Shown: one piece after another, positions 8,422-18,916 of the stretch
Layout: every line of letters starts with the position of its first letter
How positions within the stretch are numbered: the first letter of the stretch is position 1
Assembly (NCBI GenBank): GCA_026126125.1
Contig: JAHCJW010000016.1
Span: 1-35,934, forward strand
Direction: 5' to 3'
Source of the DNA: Devosia sp.
Lineage (GTDB): Bacteria; Pseudomonadota; Alphaproteobacteria; Rhizobiales; Devosiaceae
DNA: 35,934 nucleotides
The notes under the pieces: model-generated
The model's database searches: none
What the model saw: only the letters and a program-made list of their open reading frames with translations
What the model was told of the DNA's origin: nothing
Made by a program: the position numbers and the translations under genes

Positions 8422-8448
8422 CCATTACAAGTTCGGATCGGGAATTTA

Positions 8449-10179
8449 TTACGCGGCGGCATGGTCCTTGCCGAGCGCGCGCGCATGGGGAGCGGTGGAC
8501 CGCATTGCCCCGCCCGCATCGGTGCGAAAGACATCGACAATGCCGTCAAGCTTGGCCGCCTGCGCCTCGGTTTGTTCGATGGCGGCGTTGGTCTCTTCCA
8601 CCAGCGCCGCGTTGTGCTGGGTCATCTCGTCCATCTGCCGCACCGCCACCGCAACCTCGTCGATGGCGCCCGATTGTTCCTTGTTGGCCCGCGCAATATC
8701 ATCGATCAGCTTCGAGCTTTCGCCGGCACCGTTGAGAATATCCTCCAGCTTGCGCGCCGCCTGTTCCACCAATTGCGCGCCGCTGCGGACCTCGCCCGCG
8801 CTGGCCTCGATCAGCGCCTTGACGTCCGAGGAGGCCTGCGCCGCCGACTGGGCCAGGCGCCGCACCTCCACCGCCACCACGGCAAAGCCCTTGCCCGCAT
8901 CGCCGGCGCGCGCCGCCTCGACCGAGGCGTTGAGCGCCAGAAGATTGGTCTGGAAGGCGATGTCGTCGATCAGGCCAATGATATTGGAAATCTTGGCCGA
9001 GGAGGTCTCGATGGCGCCCATGGCTTGCGTCGCCGCCCCCATCACCGTGCCACCTTCGGCCGCATCGCGGGCCAATTGCCTGGCTTTCTCGTTGGCGGTG
9101 CCGGCCCGGCGGGCATTTTCCGCCACCGTGCCGGCCAACTGCTCGACCGCCGCCGAGGTTTCCTCGATGGTGGCGGCCTGCCGCGTGGTGCGATGGGACA
9201 GATCGTTGGCCCCCGAAAGGATCTCGGCCGTGGCGGTCTTGAGGGAGCGCGAAGCACCCTGCAGACCCTCAACAATGGTGTCGAGCTGCCCCAGGCACCG
9301 ATTGAAGGCCTGACGCAGCTGCTCATATTGCCCGGTGAACGGCGCATCGATGCGCCCGCCCAGATCGCCGCCCGCCATGCGATCCAGACTCGTCGCCAAA
9401 AGCGACAATATGCCTTCGGCCCGCTTGCGCTCGGAAATGTCGGTGGCGAACTTCACGACCTTGACCACCCGGCCGGTGGCATCGAAGATCGGATTGTAAG
9501 ACGCCTGAATCCAGATTTCCTTGCCGCCCTTGCCGAAGCGCTGGAACTCGGCCGCCACATATTCGCCGGCGCGCAACCTGTCCCAGAAGGCCCGATAGTG
9601 GGCGCTGGCGGCATAGTCAGGCGCGCAGAACATGGCATGCGGCTTGCCGACGATTTCCGACAATTGATAGCCGAGCGTGGTGAGGAAATTCTCGTTGGCC
9701 GTGATGACCGTGCCATCGAGGGAGAAGGCGATGACCGCCTGGACCCGCGAGATCGCCGTCACCTGCGCCTGATGATCGGCGGCCTTCTGCGTCTCGGAGG
9801 TTATGTCGCTGGCGAATTTGACCACTTTGAGCGGCTTGCCGCGCTTGTCGAGCACGGGATTGTAGCTGGCCTGAATCCACACTTCGCGGCCGCCCTTGCC
9901 CAGCCGCCGATAGACCGCCGAATGGAAATGGCCCTGGCGCAATTCCTCCCAGAACTGCCGGTATTCCCGGCTCTGCACGAAAGCGGCATCGCAGAAGATC
10001 GAATGATGCCGGCCCACCACCTCGCCCAGTTCATAGCCCATGGCGGCAAGGAAATTCTCGTTGGCGCTAAGGATATTGCCAGCGAGGTCGAACTCGATGA
10101 CCGCCTGGCTCCGCATCATCGCGGCCACCTTGGCCTCAAGGTCTGCGTAGGATGCCGCGCCGGCTGCTCGTGACCACAT
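8449..10179 (-). CDS. Cytoplasmic MCP with two PAS domains
   Basis: This 576-residue MCP has no signal peptide or membrane segment. Two closely related PAS-PAC modules occupy residues about 25-125 and 147-247. Each has the pattern ANENFL, GY, E(V/I)VG, FC, then GKGG(R/K)E(V/I)WIQASYNP and VVKFA(S/T)DI, so one arose by duplication of the other. A short HAMP-like stretch ([15 protein letters not shown]) leads to the MCP signalling domain with tip [19 protein letters not shown]. The layout resembles BdlA and other Aer-like redox or energy sensors. The cofactor (haem, FAD or none) cannot be told. It differs from its four neighbours in ending GKDHAAA, without the DWxEF tail. The ATG at 10179 has a clear GAGGAGTG site. 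Confidence 0.9.
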   Translation of the reverse strand: MWSRAAGAASYADLEAKVAAMMRSQAVIEFDLAGNILSANENFLAAMGYELGEVVGRHHSIFCDAAFVQSREYRQFWEELRQGHFHSAVYRRLGKGGREVWIQASYNPVLDKRGKPLKVVKFASDITSETQKAADHQAQVTAISRVQAVIAFSLDGTVITANENFLTTLGYQLSEIVGKPHAMFCAPDYAASAHYRAFWDRLRAGEYVAAEFQRFGKGGKEIWIQASYNPIFDATGRVVKVVKFATDISERKRAEGILSLLATSLDRMAGGDLGGRIDAPFTGQYEQLRQAFNRCLGQLDTIVEGLQGASRSLKTATAEILSGANDLSHRTTRQAATIEETSAAVEQLAGTVAENARRAGTANEKARQLARDAAEGGTVMGAATQAMGAIETSSAKISNIIGLIDDIAFQTNLLALNASVEAARAGDAGKGFAVVAVEVRRLAQSAAQASSDVKALIEASAGEVRSGAQLVEQAARKLEDILNGAGESSKLIDDIARANKEQSGAIDEVAVAVRQMDEMTQHNAALVEETNAAIEQTEAQAAKLDGIVDVFRTDAGGAMRSTAPHARALGKDHAAA

Positions 10180-10244
10180 GGTTCACTCCTCATTCGGTCG
10201 GACCGCCACCGACCTTTATGGCAAAAGGCTGCGCCCGAAGGGTT

Positions 10245-10375
10245 AATACCTGCTAAATCAATCAACAACCACAACTACATATACAATGAATACATAATCA
10301 CTTTTACAGGAGAGCAGAAAAACAGAAGAAATCAATCATGCAAAGCGCAAGACAATACGCATTTCTTCCAATATT
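10245..10375. other. AT-rich stretch upstream of the PAS-PAS MCP gene
   Basis: About 130 bases of strikingly low GC (for example atcaatcaacaaccacaac and acatatacaatgaatacat) sit in a roughly 65% GC window. They lie 65-195 bases upstream of the MCP start at 10179. The stretch probably holds the promoter and perhaps a nucleoid-protein or activator binding region. I could not fix a -35/-10 pair. The rest of the 10180-10693 gap holds TTAACCAG (10391-10398) and repeat copy B. Confidence 0.4.
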
Positions 10376-10508
10376 CCCGCACTGTCATCGTTAACCAGCA
10401 TCGCCCGATCATATCCTGGTCGTCCCAGCGACATGTCCCTTCCGACCTCCCGAGGGGCTGGGAATGCCGAAAGGCGAGCCCGGCCCTGGGGCGTTTGGCG
10501 GCCTTCCC

Positions 10509-10612
10509 AAGCGCGTCGCGTTTCTTTCAGCTACGCTCCCCGCACTTTAGCCCTTTGTTTTGTCGCATGTCTTTATCCCGAAACCGGGACCAGTTTCGGC
10601 AGGCATGCTCCA
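10509..10612 (-). repeat. RIME-like element, family 1, copy B
   Basis: Same order of blocks as the other copies: aagcgcgtcgcgtttctttc, then a cgctccccgcacttta block, ccctttgttttgtcgcatgtc, then an imperfect hairpin around cccgaaaccggg ending ggcatgctcc. The terminal CTAG of the consensus has decayed to ctcca. It lies about 80 bases downstream of the double-Cache MCP gene that ends at 10694. Confidence 0.75.
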
Positions 10613-10693
10613 AATCAACCGGCCCCCTTCGACTGCGCGAAGGAGGCCGCATCGCCGGACCAGGGGCCGGCAGTCTTTATGGACGAGCGGGAC

Positions 10694-13096
10694 TTAGAAC
10701 TCGTCCCAATCGGCCGAAATCGCCGCGCTGCCCTGGCTGAGATACGCGCTTGCCGTCGCCGGGCGCGGCGCGCTGCGCCGCGGCGGCGCCGAAGCCCGCA
10801 CCGGGGCCGAAACCGGCTCGCGATCGTCGGTGCGGAACACGGCGACGATCCGGTCCAGTTCGCTGGCCTGACCTTCGGTCTGCTCGATGGCGGCATTGGT
10901 CTCTTCCACCAGCGCCGCGTTGTGCTGGGTCATCTCGTCCATCTGGCGCACAGCGACGCTCACTTCCTCGATCGCCGAGGCCTGTTCGCGGCTGTCGCGG
11001 GCAATGCCGTCCATCAACATCGAGTTGGACTTGGCCGCGTCGAGCATGGAGGCAAGCTTGGCTGCCGCTTCCGCCACCAGTCGCGTGCCGGCGCCCACTT
11101 CTCCCGCCGAGGTTTCGATCAGCGCCTTGACGTCCGAGGAGGCCTGCGCCGCCGACTGGGCGAGACGCCGCACTTCCACTGCCACCACGGCAAACCCCTT
11201 GCCCGCGTCCCCGGCCCGCGCCGCTTCCACCGAAGCATTGAGCGCCAGAAGATTGGTCTGGAAGGCGATATCGTCGATCAGACCGATGATGTTGGAGATT
11301 TTCGACGACGAGGTCGAGATCTGCTCCATGGCCAGATTGGCCCGGGCCATCACCTCGCCGCCTTCCTGCGCCGTGCGGCTGGCCATCTGGGCGTCGGCAT
11401 TGGCGTCGCGGGCCCGATCGGCATTCTGCATCACCGTCTGGGCCAGCTGCTCCATGGCCGCCGAGGTTTCCTCGATCGTTGCCGCCTGCTTGGTGGTACG
11501 CTCGGACAGATCATTGGCACCCGAGAGGATTTCGCCGGTTGCCGATTTGATCGAGCGCGAGGTCTGCTTGAGCTGGACGACCACCTTGCTCAGCGTCTCG
11601 GCCACGGCATTGGCGTCGTCCTTGAGCTTGGCAAAGGCGCCGCGATAGTCACCCTGCATGCGCACGGTCAGATCGGTGTGGGCCAGCGCCTCCAGCACCA
11701 GGCCGGTGTCGCCGATGCCGTTTTCGACGGTTTCCACCAGCGAGTTGATACCACCCGCGAGGCTATTGAGCTCGGGATCGGGGAACTGGGCATGCACGCG
11801 CTTGGAGAAATCGCCCGCGATGGCCGCATCGACCACCTCGCCGAAGGCGGCCTGAAGATCGGTCATCATCGCGCGGCGCTGCTGTTCGTCGGCAACGATA
11901 CGCGCGGCCTCGGCTTCCGTCATCTGGCTGATCTTGAGCCCGTTCTCGCGGAAGATCTCGACGGCACGGGCCATGTTGCCGATTTCGTCCTTGCCGGTCT
12001 GATACGGCACTTCGATATCGTAGCGGCCCTGCGCCAGTTCGCGCATGATCCCCGTCATCCGCGTGATCGGCTTGGCCAGCAGACCCGCGCCGAACCATAC
12101 CAGCACCAGCGCGACGGCGATCAATGCTGCCGAAGCGGCCAGCGCCAGGTTTCGCATCTCATCGACGCCGGCATAGATGGTGGCCATGGGAACCTGCATG
12201 ATCATGGTCCATTCGTCGTCCAAGCCCTGGAATTTCAGTGGGGCGGTGATGACGAATTGCGCGGTGCCCGTCGCATCGACAAAGGTCGTGCCGTGCTCCA
12301 TCAGCGATTTATCGAGCAAAGCGGCGGCGACGTCCGGGGTCAGCGACTGGCCCACGAGGCTGGGATCGGAATTGGCGATCCAATGATTGCTGTTGCTGAC
12401 CAGCATGACCGAGCCGACATCGAAGGGGCGCAGAGCGCCGATGACGCCGGCGATGGTGTCGAGGGTGAGGTCGGCGGTGAGAATGCCGATGGGACGGGCG
12501 TCCCGGCGCACCACGACGCTCACCGTGGTCATGAGCGTATCCACGCCATTGGCTGGATAATTATAGGGCGGCGTCAGCACATTGCGGTTTTCGCGCATCG
12601 GCATGTCGTACCAGTCTTCAGCGCCATTTCCCGGCGTCATGTCGAGCAATTCCACCGCCACGCCTTTGGCCGAGTTGGTGAAATAGGGTATGAACCGACC
12701 CCTGTTGTCGGAATAGACATGGCCGATATGAGCGGCGTCCTGGCCGTCCACCGCGTTGGGGCCGAAGGCCAGCGCCATCCCGATCAGGGAGGGGTTCGAG
12801 CCGACGACGGAGGTGACGACGCGCCCGAGCTGGTCGCGGTCGACAGGGCCTTCCCCGACCAGGCCTTCGATGGCCTGGGCCGCGCCCTCGGTCATACGCA
12901 CCACGCCGCCCATCTGGCCCATCACCAGCTCAGAATAGGAGCCCATCATCGAGCGCGCGCGCTCCTCGGCCTCCTGGCCCGCGGTCTCATACATCAGCGC
13001 CGTGCCGCCGATCACGATGGCCGCGAGACTGGTAACAAATAGTACACCGGCACCCGCGACCAGCTTTTGCCGAATGGATAGATTTGAGAATTTCAT
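10694..13096 (-). CDS. Transmembrane MCP with periplasmic double-Cache sensor
   Basis: This is an 800-residue receptor. From the chosen start it has TM1 at about 13-35, a periplasmic dCache_1-type sensor at about 37-312 ([54 protein letters not shown]), TM2 at about 316-338 and HAMP ([24 protein letters not shown]). The MCP signalling domain follows, with tip [19 protein letters not shown] and the tail ISADWDEF. The frame is open 99 bases further upstream, but the ATG at 13094-13096 begins [15 protein letters not shown], a normal receptor N-terminus with a purine-rich GGGGGTATGGG upstream. dCache domains bind small ligands such as amino acids, amines or organic acids. The complete amino-acid-binding signature is not obvious, so the ligand is unknown. 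Confidence 0.9.
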   Translation of the reverse strand: MKFSNLSIRQKLVAGAGVLFVTSLAAIVIGGTALMYETAGQEAEERARSMMGSYSELVMGQMGGVVRMTEGAAQAIEGLVGEGPVDRDQLGRVVTSVVGSNPSLIGMALAFGPNAVDGQDAAHIGHVYSDNRGRFIPYFTNSAKGVAVELLDMTPGNGAEDWYDMPMRENRNVLTPPYNYPANGVDTLMTTVSVVVRRDARPIGILTADLTLDTIAGVIGALRPFDVGSVMLVSNSNHWIANSDPSLVGQSLTPDVAAALLDKSLMEHGTTFVDATGTAQFVITAPLKFQGLDDEWTMIMQVPMATIYAGVDEMRNLALAASAALIAVALVLVWFGAGLLAKPITRMTGIMRELAQGRYDIEVPYQTGKDEIGNMARAVEIFRENGLKISQMTEAEAARIVADEQQRRAMMTDLQAAFGEVVDAAIAGDFSKRVHAQFPDPELNSLAGGINSLVETVENGIGDTGLVLEALAHTDLTVRMQGDYRGAFAKLKDDANAVAETLSKVVVQLKQTSRSIKSATGEILSGANDLSERTTKQAATIEETSAAMEQLAQTVMQNADRARDANADAQMASRTAQEGGEVMARANLAMEQISTSSSKISNIIGLIDDIAFQTNLLALNASVEAARAGDAGKGFAVVAVEVRRLAQSAAQASSDVKALIETSAGEVGAGTRLVAEAAAKLASMLDAAKSNSMLMDGIARDSREQASAIEEVSVAVRQMDEMTQHNAALVEETNAAIEQTEGQASELDRIVAVFRTDDREPVSAPVRASAPPRRSAPRPATASAYLSQGSAAISADWDEF

Positions 13097-13112
13097 CTTA
13101 GCCCATACCCCC

Positions 13113-13128
13113 TGTCCCTTCTGGGACA
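13113..13128. other. Short hairpin in the leader of the dCache MCP gene
   Basis: tgtccc (13113-13118) and gggaca (13123-13128) form a 6-bp stem with a 4-base loop, 17 bases upstream of the MCP start. It lies next to the presumed ribosome site and could affect translation. No more can be said. Confidence 0.25.
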
Positions 13129-13325
13129 AACTCAACCGACCGGACCGGCAGTCACTGCTGCCCGCGAGACGATGGAAATATGCGCCCGGCGGCACGGTTC
13201 GCCTCTTTTTGAGACCCCATTGCCCAGCCGTTTCAGCATTCCGGCGTCCAGCGCCACCTTGAGAAGATCATGGCAGCCTTAAGGTCTGGTAAAGCACGCG
13301 CCCATTCCGGCACGGAGAAACGACG

Positions 13326-13345
13326 AAGGGGGGCATGCCCCCCTT
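13326..13345 (-). terminator. Perfect 20-nt palindrome, possible 3' end of the sCache MCP transcript
   Basis: AAGGGGGGCATGCCCCCCTT is a perfect palindrome. It lies 78 bases downstream of the MCP stop at 13423 and about 230 upstream of the next MCP start, in a 326-base gap with no other gene. The stem is strong, but the following minus-strand bases (cgtcgtttctccg) have no clean T run. It may therefore be a processing or stability hairpin, or a protein site, rather than an intrinsic terminator. Confidence 0.45.
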
Positions 13346-13422
13346 GACAAAATCCGTGTTGATTCGACGTCCCGAGGCAAAATGGAGGGCGAGCCTTTCC
13401 GCCACCGCGCCCCGGTCCGGAC

Positions 13423-15477
13423 CTAGAATTCGTCCCAGTCGGCCGCCACGGCCGCACCGCCATGACTCTTGAAGACGGGCGCGGCAGGGCGGCGAGGCGG
13501 CGGCGCCGCCGCGACAACCCGCCTCGAGCCAGAATCGGCCGCCTGCTCGATGCGGAAGACATCAACGATCCGGTCGAGCTCGCTGGCCTGCGCCTCGGTC
13601 TGCTCGATGGCGGCGTTGGTCTCTTCCACCAGCGCCGCATTGTGCTGGGTCATCTCGTCCATCTGCCGCACCGCCACCGTCACCTCGTCGATGGAGCCGG
13701 CCTGATCGCGGCAATCGCGGGCGATCGCCTCGAGCGAGGCGGTATTGTCGCGAATGGCGGTAAGGACATGGGCCAGCTTGCTGGCCGCCCCATCGACCAG
13801 CCGCGAGCCGGCGGACACTTCCCCGGCACTTTGCTCGATCAGCGCCTTGACGTCGGAAGAGGCATTGGCCGCCGATTGCGCCAGGCGCCGCACCTCGACC
13901 GCCACCACGGCAAAACCCTTGCCCGCCTCGCCGGCCCGCGCTGCCTCGACCGAAGCATTGAGCGCCAAGAGATTGGTCTGGAAGGCGATATCGTCGATCA
14001 TGCCGATGATGTTGGAAATCTTGGCCGAGGACTGGGTGATCTTTTCCATGGCCTGGGTCGCCTCCTGCATGGCGACCCCGCCCTCTTCGGCCGTCCGCGT
14101 CACCTGCGCCGCATTGGCGCTGGCCTCGCGCGCCCTTTCGGCATTGTGCAGCACGGTCGTGGCCAGTTGTTCCATGGCCGCCGAGGTTTCTTCGATGGTC
14201 GCCGCCTGCTTGGTGGTGCGCTCGGAAAGATCGTTGGCGCCCGAGAGAATTTCTCCCGTCGCGGTCTTGAGCGAGCCCGAAGTATGGCGCAATTGCCCCA
14301 CCACTTCGGTCAGCTTGTCCGCCACCGCATTGGTATCGTGCTTGAGCCTGGCGAAAGCACCTTCATAGTCGCCCTGCATCCGCAGCGTCAGGTCGGTATC
14401 GGCCAGGGCGCCCAGCACGGCGCCGATCTCGGTAACGCCGCGATTGAACGTCGCCACCAGGCTGTTGACGCTGCCGGCCAGCGCATTGAGTTCGGGATCG
14501 GGGAAGCGCGCCGGCACCTGGCGCGAAAAATCACCGGCGATGGCGGCATCGACCACATCGCCGAAGGCGCTCTGCAATTCGGCCATCATCTGCTGACGGC
14601 TCTCCTGCTCGCTGATGATGCGCGCCGCCTCGGCCTCGGTCATCTGGCTGACGCGCTGCCCGTTCTGGCGGAAAATTTCCACGGCGCGAGCCATGCCACC
14701 CATTTCATTGCCCCAATTGGTATAGGGCACTTCGGTGTCGTAGCGGCCCTCGGCGATGGCCGCCATCGCCCCGGCGAGGCGCGGCAAAGGACGGGTGATG
14801 AGGCGCGAGGCGAAAAAGCCGGCCAGGCTCAGCGCCACCGTCACCCCCAACCCCACCATGGCGATCAGGCCCAGCACGCTGTTGGCGGCGGTCTCGACCC
14901 CACTGATCGGCTGGCCGACGAAAATCGCCCCCATGACCTCGCCGCTCATTTTCTCGACAGGCTGCAGCGCGCCCAGATATTCGATGCCGTTGATGGCGAG
15001 CGGGCCGAAATAGACGCCACCGGCCCGCAGCGTGGCAAAGACCTCACCATCCGGACCCAACCGCAGATCGGTCAGGCGGGTGCCATCGTCCTGGGCGATG
15101 CTGGTGGTCTTGGACACCATGTCCCCGGTGGCGTTATCCATCACATAGATGGTCGCGTCCTGCCGGGTCACCCGCGTCACCGAATCGATGACTTCGCTGT
15201 CATAGAAGGGTGGAATGGCCCAGCTCTGGAACTTGCCGATGGTGCCATCCGCGTTCCATTCAAGCACCGAGCCGGAAATGCGCCGCTCCAGAATGGTCGC
15301 GGCGACCCCCAGATTGGTTTCCTGCAGCGCGATGCTTTCGGCCAGCGACTGGGCCCGCAGATTGAAATAGATCGAGGCCGAAACCGTTCCGATGGAGCCG
15401 ATGATCGCGCCCATCACCAACACCAGAATGGTGGTGGTCATGCGGATATTGCCCAAAGCCTTCGCCAGTCCTTGCAT
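13423..15477 (-). CDS. Transmembrane MCP with periplasmic single-Cache sensor
   Basis: This is a 684-residue receptor. TM1 is at about 13-37. A Cache_3/Cache_2-type periplasmic sensor at about 45-190 includes [53 protein letters not shown] and [12 protein letters not shown]2 is at about 199-224, followed by HAMP ([25 protein letters not shown]), the MCP signalling domain and the tail VAADWDEF. The start is the ATG at 15475-15477 ([10 protein letters not shown]) with GGGGGAG just before it. A TTG 27 bases upstream is in frame but less likely. Single Cache domains of this group often sense short-chain organic acids, but the ligand here is not known. GGTTAACC lies 74 bases upstream of the start. 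Confidence 0.9.
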   Translation of the reverse strand: MQGLAKALGNIRMTTTILVLVMGAIIGSIGTVSASIYFNLRAQSLAESIALQETNLGVAATILERRISGSVLEWNADGTIGKFQSWAIPPFYDSEVIDSVTRVTRQDATIYVMDNATGDMVSKTTSIAQDDGTRLTDLRLGPDGEVFATLRAGGVYFGPLAINGIEYLGALQPVEKMSGEVMGAIFVGQPISGVETAANSVLGLIAMVGLGVTVALSLAGFFASRLITRPLPRLAGAMAAIAEGRYDTEVPYTNWGNEMGGMARAVEIFRQNGQRVSQMTEAEAARIISEQESRQQMMAELQSAFGDVVDAAIAGDFSRQVPARFPDPELNALAGSVNSLVATFNRGVTEIGAVLGALADTDLTLRMQGDYEGAFARLKHDTNAVADKLTEVVGQLRHTSGSLKTATGEILSGANDLSERTTKQAATIEETSAAMEQLATTVLHNAERAREASANAAQVTRTAEEGGVAMQEATQAMEKITQSSAKISNIIGMIDDIAFQTNLLALNASVEAARAGEAGKGFAVVAVEVRRLAQSAANASSDVKALIEQSAGEVSAGSRLVDGAASKLAHVLTAIRDNTASLEAIARDCRDQAGSIDEVTVAVRQMDEMTQHNAALVEETNAAIEQTEAQASELDRIVDVFRIEQAADSGSRRVVAAAPPPRRPAAPVFKSHGGAAVAADWDEF

Positions 15478-15550
15478 GGATCTCCCCCTCTCATGCACGT
15501 ACAAGGCGCCTTCGGCGTCCTTGCATGGAAAACAGACGCTAAGCGAAAGC

Positions 15551-15558
15551 GGTTAACC
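15551..15558. promoter_or_regulatory. GGTTAACC palindrome upstream of the sCache MCP gene
   Basis: This is a perfect 8-base palindrome containing TTAACC, in the 124-base gap before the MCP start at 15477. It is of the same type as the sites at 8411 and 18175. A CtrA-like role is inference. Confidence 0.25.
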
Positions 15559-15601
15559 GAAGGTTCTTGGAAAACCAGAACCCTCAGGGTATTGGCTGGC
15601 G

Positions 15602-18073
15602 CTAGAATTCGCTCCAGTCGGCGGCGATGGCGGCATTGCCCTGGCTGCGATGGGCCGGCGCGACCGGCCGGGCAGCGCGCCGTATCTGGGGCAGGTTTTC
15701 TCGCGTCTCGACGATATGGAACGTGTCGACGATGCCATCGAGCTTGTTGGCCTGCGCTTCGGTCTGCTCGATGGCCGCATTCATCTCCTCGACCAGCGCC
15801 GCATTGTGCTGGGTCATCTCATCCATCTGCCGCACGGCGCTGTTGACCTCTTCGATGGAAGACGCCTGTTCGCGGCTCTCGCGGGCGATCTCGCCCATCT
15901 GGGCGTTGGACGAACGCGCCGCGCTCAGCATGGTTTCGAGCTTGGCCGCCGCGTCGGCCACGAGGCGCGAGCCGCCCTTGACCTCGACCGCGCTCTGCTC
16001 GATCAACGCCTTGACGTCCGAGGAGGCGCTGGCGGCGCTCTGCGCCAGACGCCGCACCTCGACCGCCACCACGGCAAAGCCCTTGCCCGCCTCGCCGGCC
16101 CGCGCCGCTTCGACCGAAGCATTGAGGGCGAGCAGATTGGTCTGGAAGGCGATGTCGTCGATCATGCCGATAATGTTGGAAATCTTGGCCGAGGATTGGG
16201 TGATGCGCGCCATGGCTGCATTGGCCTCTTCCATCACATTGCCACCCTCTTCGGCGGCGCGCGTCACCTCGCCCGCCGTGCCGCTGGCATCCTGGGCGCG
16301 CCTGGCATTCTGCATCACGGTGGCGGCCAGTTGCTCCATCGCCGCCGAGGTTTCCTCGATGGTCGCGGCCTGCTTGGTCGTGCGCTCGGAAAGATCATTG
16401 GCGCCCGAAAGGATTTCGTGGGTTGCAGTCTTGAGCGTGCCCGAGGTCTGCTTGAGATCGCCGATCACCTCGCCGAGCTTGTCGGCCACCGCATTGGTGT
16501 CGGCCTTGAGCCGGGCGAAGGCGCCCTGATACTGCCCCTCGACCCGCCGGGTGAGATCGGTGCGGGCCAGCGCCGAGAGCACCGTTCCGGTTTCGCTCAC
16601 GCCGCGATCCACGGTCGCCACCAGCTCGTTCACCGAGCCGGCCAGCCGATTGATCTCGTCATCGGGGAAATTGGCGTCCACCCGGTGTCCGAAATCCCCG
16701 GCAATGGCGGCATCGACCACGGCGCCGAAGGCTCGCTGCAATTCCTGCATCATCTGCGCCCGCTCGGCCTGGCCGGCGAGGATGCGCCCCGCTTCCGCCT
16801 CGGTCATCTGCGCCACTTTGAGCCCGTTTTCGCGGAACACTTCCACCGCCCGCGCCATGGCGCCGATTTCGTCCCGGCGGCCGGCCCCTTCGATCTCGGC
16901 CCCCAGATCGCCCTGGGCCAGAGTTTCCATGGTGCCGGTGAGACGCGAGATCGGCTGGCTGATCGAGCGGGCAAACAGATAGCCGACAAGCGCGGCCAGC
17001 GCCAGAAGCCCGGCCGTCAGCCCCAGGATCATGTTGCGCATCTCGCTCACCGGGGCATTGGCTTCCGCCTCGGGCTGCGCCGCCACCACGGCCCAGTCGA
17101 CCGCGCCGACGCTGACCTTGAGCGCCCGCAGCACCATGGGCTCGTCGCGGAAATCCTGGCTGGTCCCCTCGCTGGCCAAGCCGGAAAGCGCCGCCTCGAC
17201 GGCGCCCGAAGTGAGGCGCGTCTCGAGCACGTCGGTGGCCTCGGTGCGCGGCGTCTCGGTGCGCAACAGGCCATCGGCCCCCACCACCACCACTTCCCCG
17301 CTGCGCCCCAGACCCGAAAGCCCGGCGATTCGCTCGCTGACGGCGGCCGGCGAAATCGCCAGGACCATCACGCCGACCCGCGTTTCCTTGTCGAAAACCG
17401 GCATGGCCATAAAGCTCAGCGCCGCGCCGGCCGGCTCATAGGCCGAGAAGTCGACAAAACCCGCCCCATTGACCTCGAGCCCCAGCCCCAGCGCGAAGGC
17501 CTGGCCGAGCCCGGAGGCCCCGAGGGCGGAACCGCTGGCGACATTGGCGCCGAAATCGATGTTCTTGACCACCGAATAGACCACGTCGCCATTGAGATTG
17601 AGCAACAACACGTCGCTATAGCGACGCGCCTGCATCAGGGTGCGAAAACCGGGATGGTAGCGCTTGTGCGGCGCATCATAGGAACCGGCCAACCCGCTGG
17701 TGCTGTCGAGCTGGGCCCGCGCCTCTGGATGGGGATTGTCGATCACATAGGCCTTCTGCAGGATTTCGCTGGCGCGATCGCCCATGCCCATGCGCAATTC
17801 GCTCAGCCCGCGATCGAGATTCTTCATGGCGGTGACGGTGTCGGCCCGCTCGACGAAGAGGCGAAGATCGACCTCCACATCGCCGTAATAGGTCGAGATC
17901 AGCTCCGTGCCGGTCCGCAGCGCCGCCTGCATGGACTGCTCGCGCTGCTCGATCACGGTCGCCTGGCCGATCAGATAGCTGGCCATGCCCACCCCGGCGC
18001 TCACCAGGAGCGCGGTGCCCACCAGCGCCAGCGGCAATTTCTGCGCAAGCCTCATTTGCGGCAAAAACCCCAT
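15602..18073 (-). CDS. Transmembrane MCP with large periplasmic Cache-type sensor
   Basis: This is an 823-residue receptor. TM1 is near residues 12-33. A periplasmic domain of about 310 residues contains [36 protein letters not shown] and [20 protein letters not shown]. These blocks also occur in alphaproteobacterial and cyanobacterial sensor cyclases and MCPs, and the fold is probably double Cache. TM2 is near 345-367, then HAMP ([22 protein letters not shown]), the MCP signalling domain and the tail IAADWSEF. The start is the ATG at 18071-18073 because AGGGGGGAGACAGTC precedes it. The frame is open 69 bases further upstream without a ribosome site. It is the first of the five tandem MCP genes, 231 bases after cheY2. 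Ligand unknown. Confidence 0.9.
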   Translation of the reverse strand: MGFLPQMRLAQKLPLALVGTALLVSAGVGMASYLIGQATVIEQREQSMQAALRTGTELISTYYGDVEVDLRLFVERADTVTAMKNLDRGLSELRMGMGDRASEILQKAYVIDNPHPEARAQLDSTSGLAGSYDAPHKRYHPGFRTLMQARRYSDVLLLNLNGDVVYSVVKNIDFGANVASGSALGASGLGQAFALGLGLEVNGAGFVDFSAYEPAGAALSFMAMPVFDKETRVGVMVLAISPAAVSERIAGLSGLGRSGEVVVVGADGLLRTETPRTEATDVLETRLTSGAVEAALSGLASEGTSQDFRDEPMVLRALKVSVGAVDWAVVAAQPEAEANAPVSEMRNMILGLTAGLLALAALVGYLFARSISQPISRLTGTMETLAQGDLGAEIEGAGRRDEIGAMARAVEVFRENGLKVAQMTEAEAGRILAGQAERAQMMQELQRAFGAVVDAAIAGDFGHRVDANFPDDEINRLAGSVNELVATVDRGVSETGTVLSALARTDLTRRVEGQYQGAFARLKADTNAVADKLGEVIGDLKQTSGTLKTATHEILSGANDLSERTTKQAATIEETSAAMEQLAATVMQNARRAQDASGTAGEVTRAAEEGGNVMEEANAAMARITQSSAKISNIIGMIDDIAFQTNLLALNASVEAARAGEAGKGFAVVAVEVRRLAQSAASASSDVKALIEQSAVEVKGGSRLVADAAAKLETMLSAARSSNAQMGEIARESREQASSIEEVNSAVRQMDEMTQHNAALVEEMNAAIEQTEAQANKLDGIVDTFHIVETRENLPQIRRAARPVAPAHRSQGNAAIAADWSEF

Positions 18074-18174
18074 GACTGTCTCCCCCCTCAATTGCATCCC
18101 GATAGCGCGGCTCTTCTGGTCGGAGGCTCTTGCTTCGGGCAAATCACATCAATGCAAACGATACAGGTCCAGGC

Positions 18175-18182
18175 TTAACCAC
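18175..18182. promoter_or_regulatory. TTAACCAC motif upstream of the first MCP gene
   Basis: TTAACCAC lies 102 bases upstream of the MCP start at 18073, at nearly the same distance as TTAACCAT upstream of the globin MCP. It is a candidate CtrA half-site, based only on motif and spacing. Confidence 0.25.
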
Positions 18183-18240
18183 ATGTTACCCGCTTTTTTC
18201 CGGCCGTTTTCCTGCTGATCGGCCGGTCAGGAAAGGAGCA

Positions 18241-18280
18241 AAAAAGCAAAAAAGGCACCCCGAAACGGAGTGCCTTTTAA
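18241..18280 (-). terminator. Rho-independent terminator after cheY2
   Basis: Read on the minus strand, aaaaggcactccg pairs with cggggtgcctttt (one mismatch) and is followed by a T-rich run (TTTTTTGCTTTTT). It lies just downstream of the cheY2 stop at 18305 and would end the cheR-cheB-cheY2 transcript before the MCP genes. Confidence 0.88.
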
Positions 18281-18304
18281 AAATATCAGCTCTGACCGGA
18301 TCGT

Positions 18305-18694
18305 TCAGGTCAGCGCGCCGATCACCGCCTCGATACGTTTTTTCATCGTCGAGACGTCGAAGGGCTTGATGATGTAATTGTTGACGCCCGCCGAAATGGC
18401 TTCCTTGACCTGTTCGGCGTCCGAGCGCCCCGTGGCCATGATGAAGGGCATGGCCTGGGTCCGCGGATGCTTGCGGATCACCTTGAGGAGGGTCAGCCCG
18501 TCGATATCGTCCATGTTCCAGTCGGAAATGATCAGATCGACATTGGCCTGTTCGAGCTTGCCCAGAGCGTCGCGCCCGCTCTTGGCCTCGATGATGTCCT
18601 TGAACCCGAGTTGATTGAGAATATACTTACAGATACCACGCATCGACTGCTGGTCATCGACGATCAGAACGCTGACAGCGCTTGCTTTTGGCAT
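18305..18694 (-). CDS. cheY2: Chemotaxis response regulator CheY (CheY2/motor type)
   Basis: This is a single-receiver protein of 129 residues. It has the acidic pair D13-D14, phosphoacceptor D58 (LIISDWNM), T88 and K110 (YIIKPF), with the usual aromatic switch residue at Y107. It is a cytoplasmic messenger phosphorylated by CheA that binds the flagellar switch. Its length, its place after cheB and its ending IGALT resemble S. meliloti CheY2, the motor-binding CheY, rather than CheY1. That assignment is inference from synteny. It follows cheB with a repeat element between them and is closed by a strong terminator at 18241-18280. AGGT lies upstream of the ATG. Confidence 0.9.
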   Translation of the reverse strand: MPKASAVSVLIVDDQQSMRGICKYILNQLGFKDIIEAKSGRDALGKLEQANVDLIISDWNMDDIDGLTLLKVIRKHPRTQAMPFIMATGRSDAEQVKEAISAGVNNYIIKPFDVSTMKKRIEAVIGALT

Positions 18695-18808
18695 GGACCT
18701 CTTACCTTTTACGCGCCCGGAACCTCGGCTCCGTTACTCTTGGAGCCATACTAGGGTTCAAGCGTTACAAATCTCTCAATTCAACCGCACTGATTGTCGG
18801 GGCCGGAC

Positions 18809-18916
18809 CTAAAGCGCATCGCGATCTTTCAGATCAGCCCCCTGCGCTTTAACCCTTTTTTGTTGCCGCATGTCTTTTTCCCGAAACCGGTTCCCGGTTT
18901 CGAGAGACATGCTTCA
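18809..18916 (-). repeat. RIME-like element, family 1, copy C, between cheB and cheY2
   Basis: It runs ctaaagcgcatcgcgatctt ... cagatcagccccctgcgcttta ... gccgcatgtc, then a hairpin around cccgaaaccggttcccggtttcg, ending gacatgcttca. On the minus strand its first triplet is TGA, the cheB stop codon (18914-18916). It separates cheB from cheY2 within what would otherwise be one operon. Confidence 0.8.

Noticed and set aside
10338-10394. An 18-codon ORF (atgcaaagcgcaagacaa...) in the AT-rich gap
   Set aside because: No ribosome site at proper spacing and no recognisable product.
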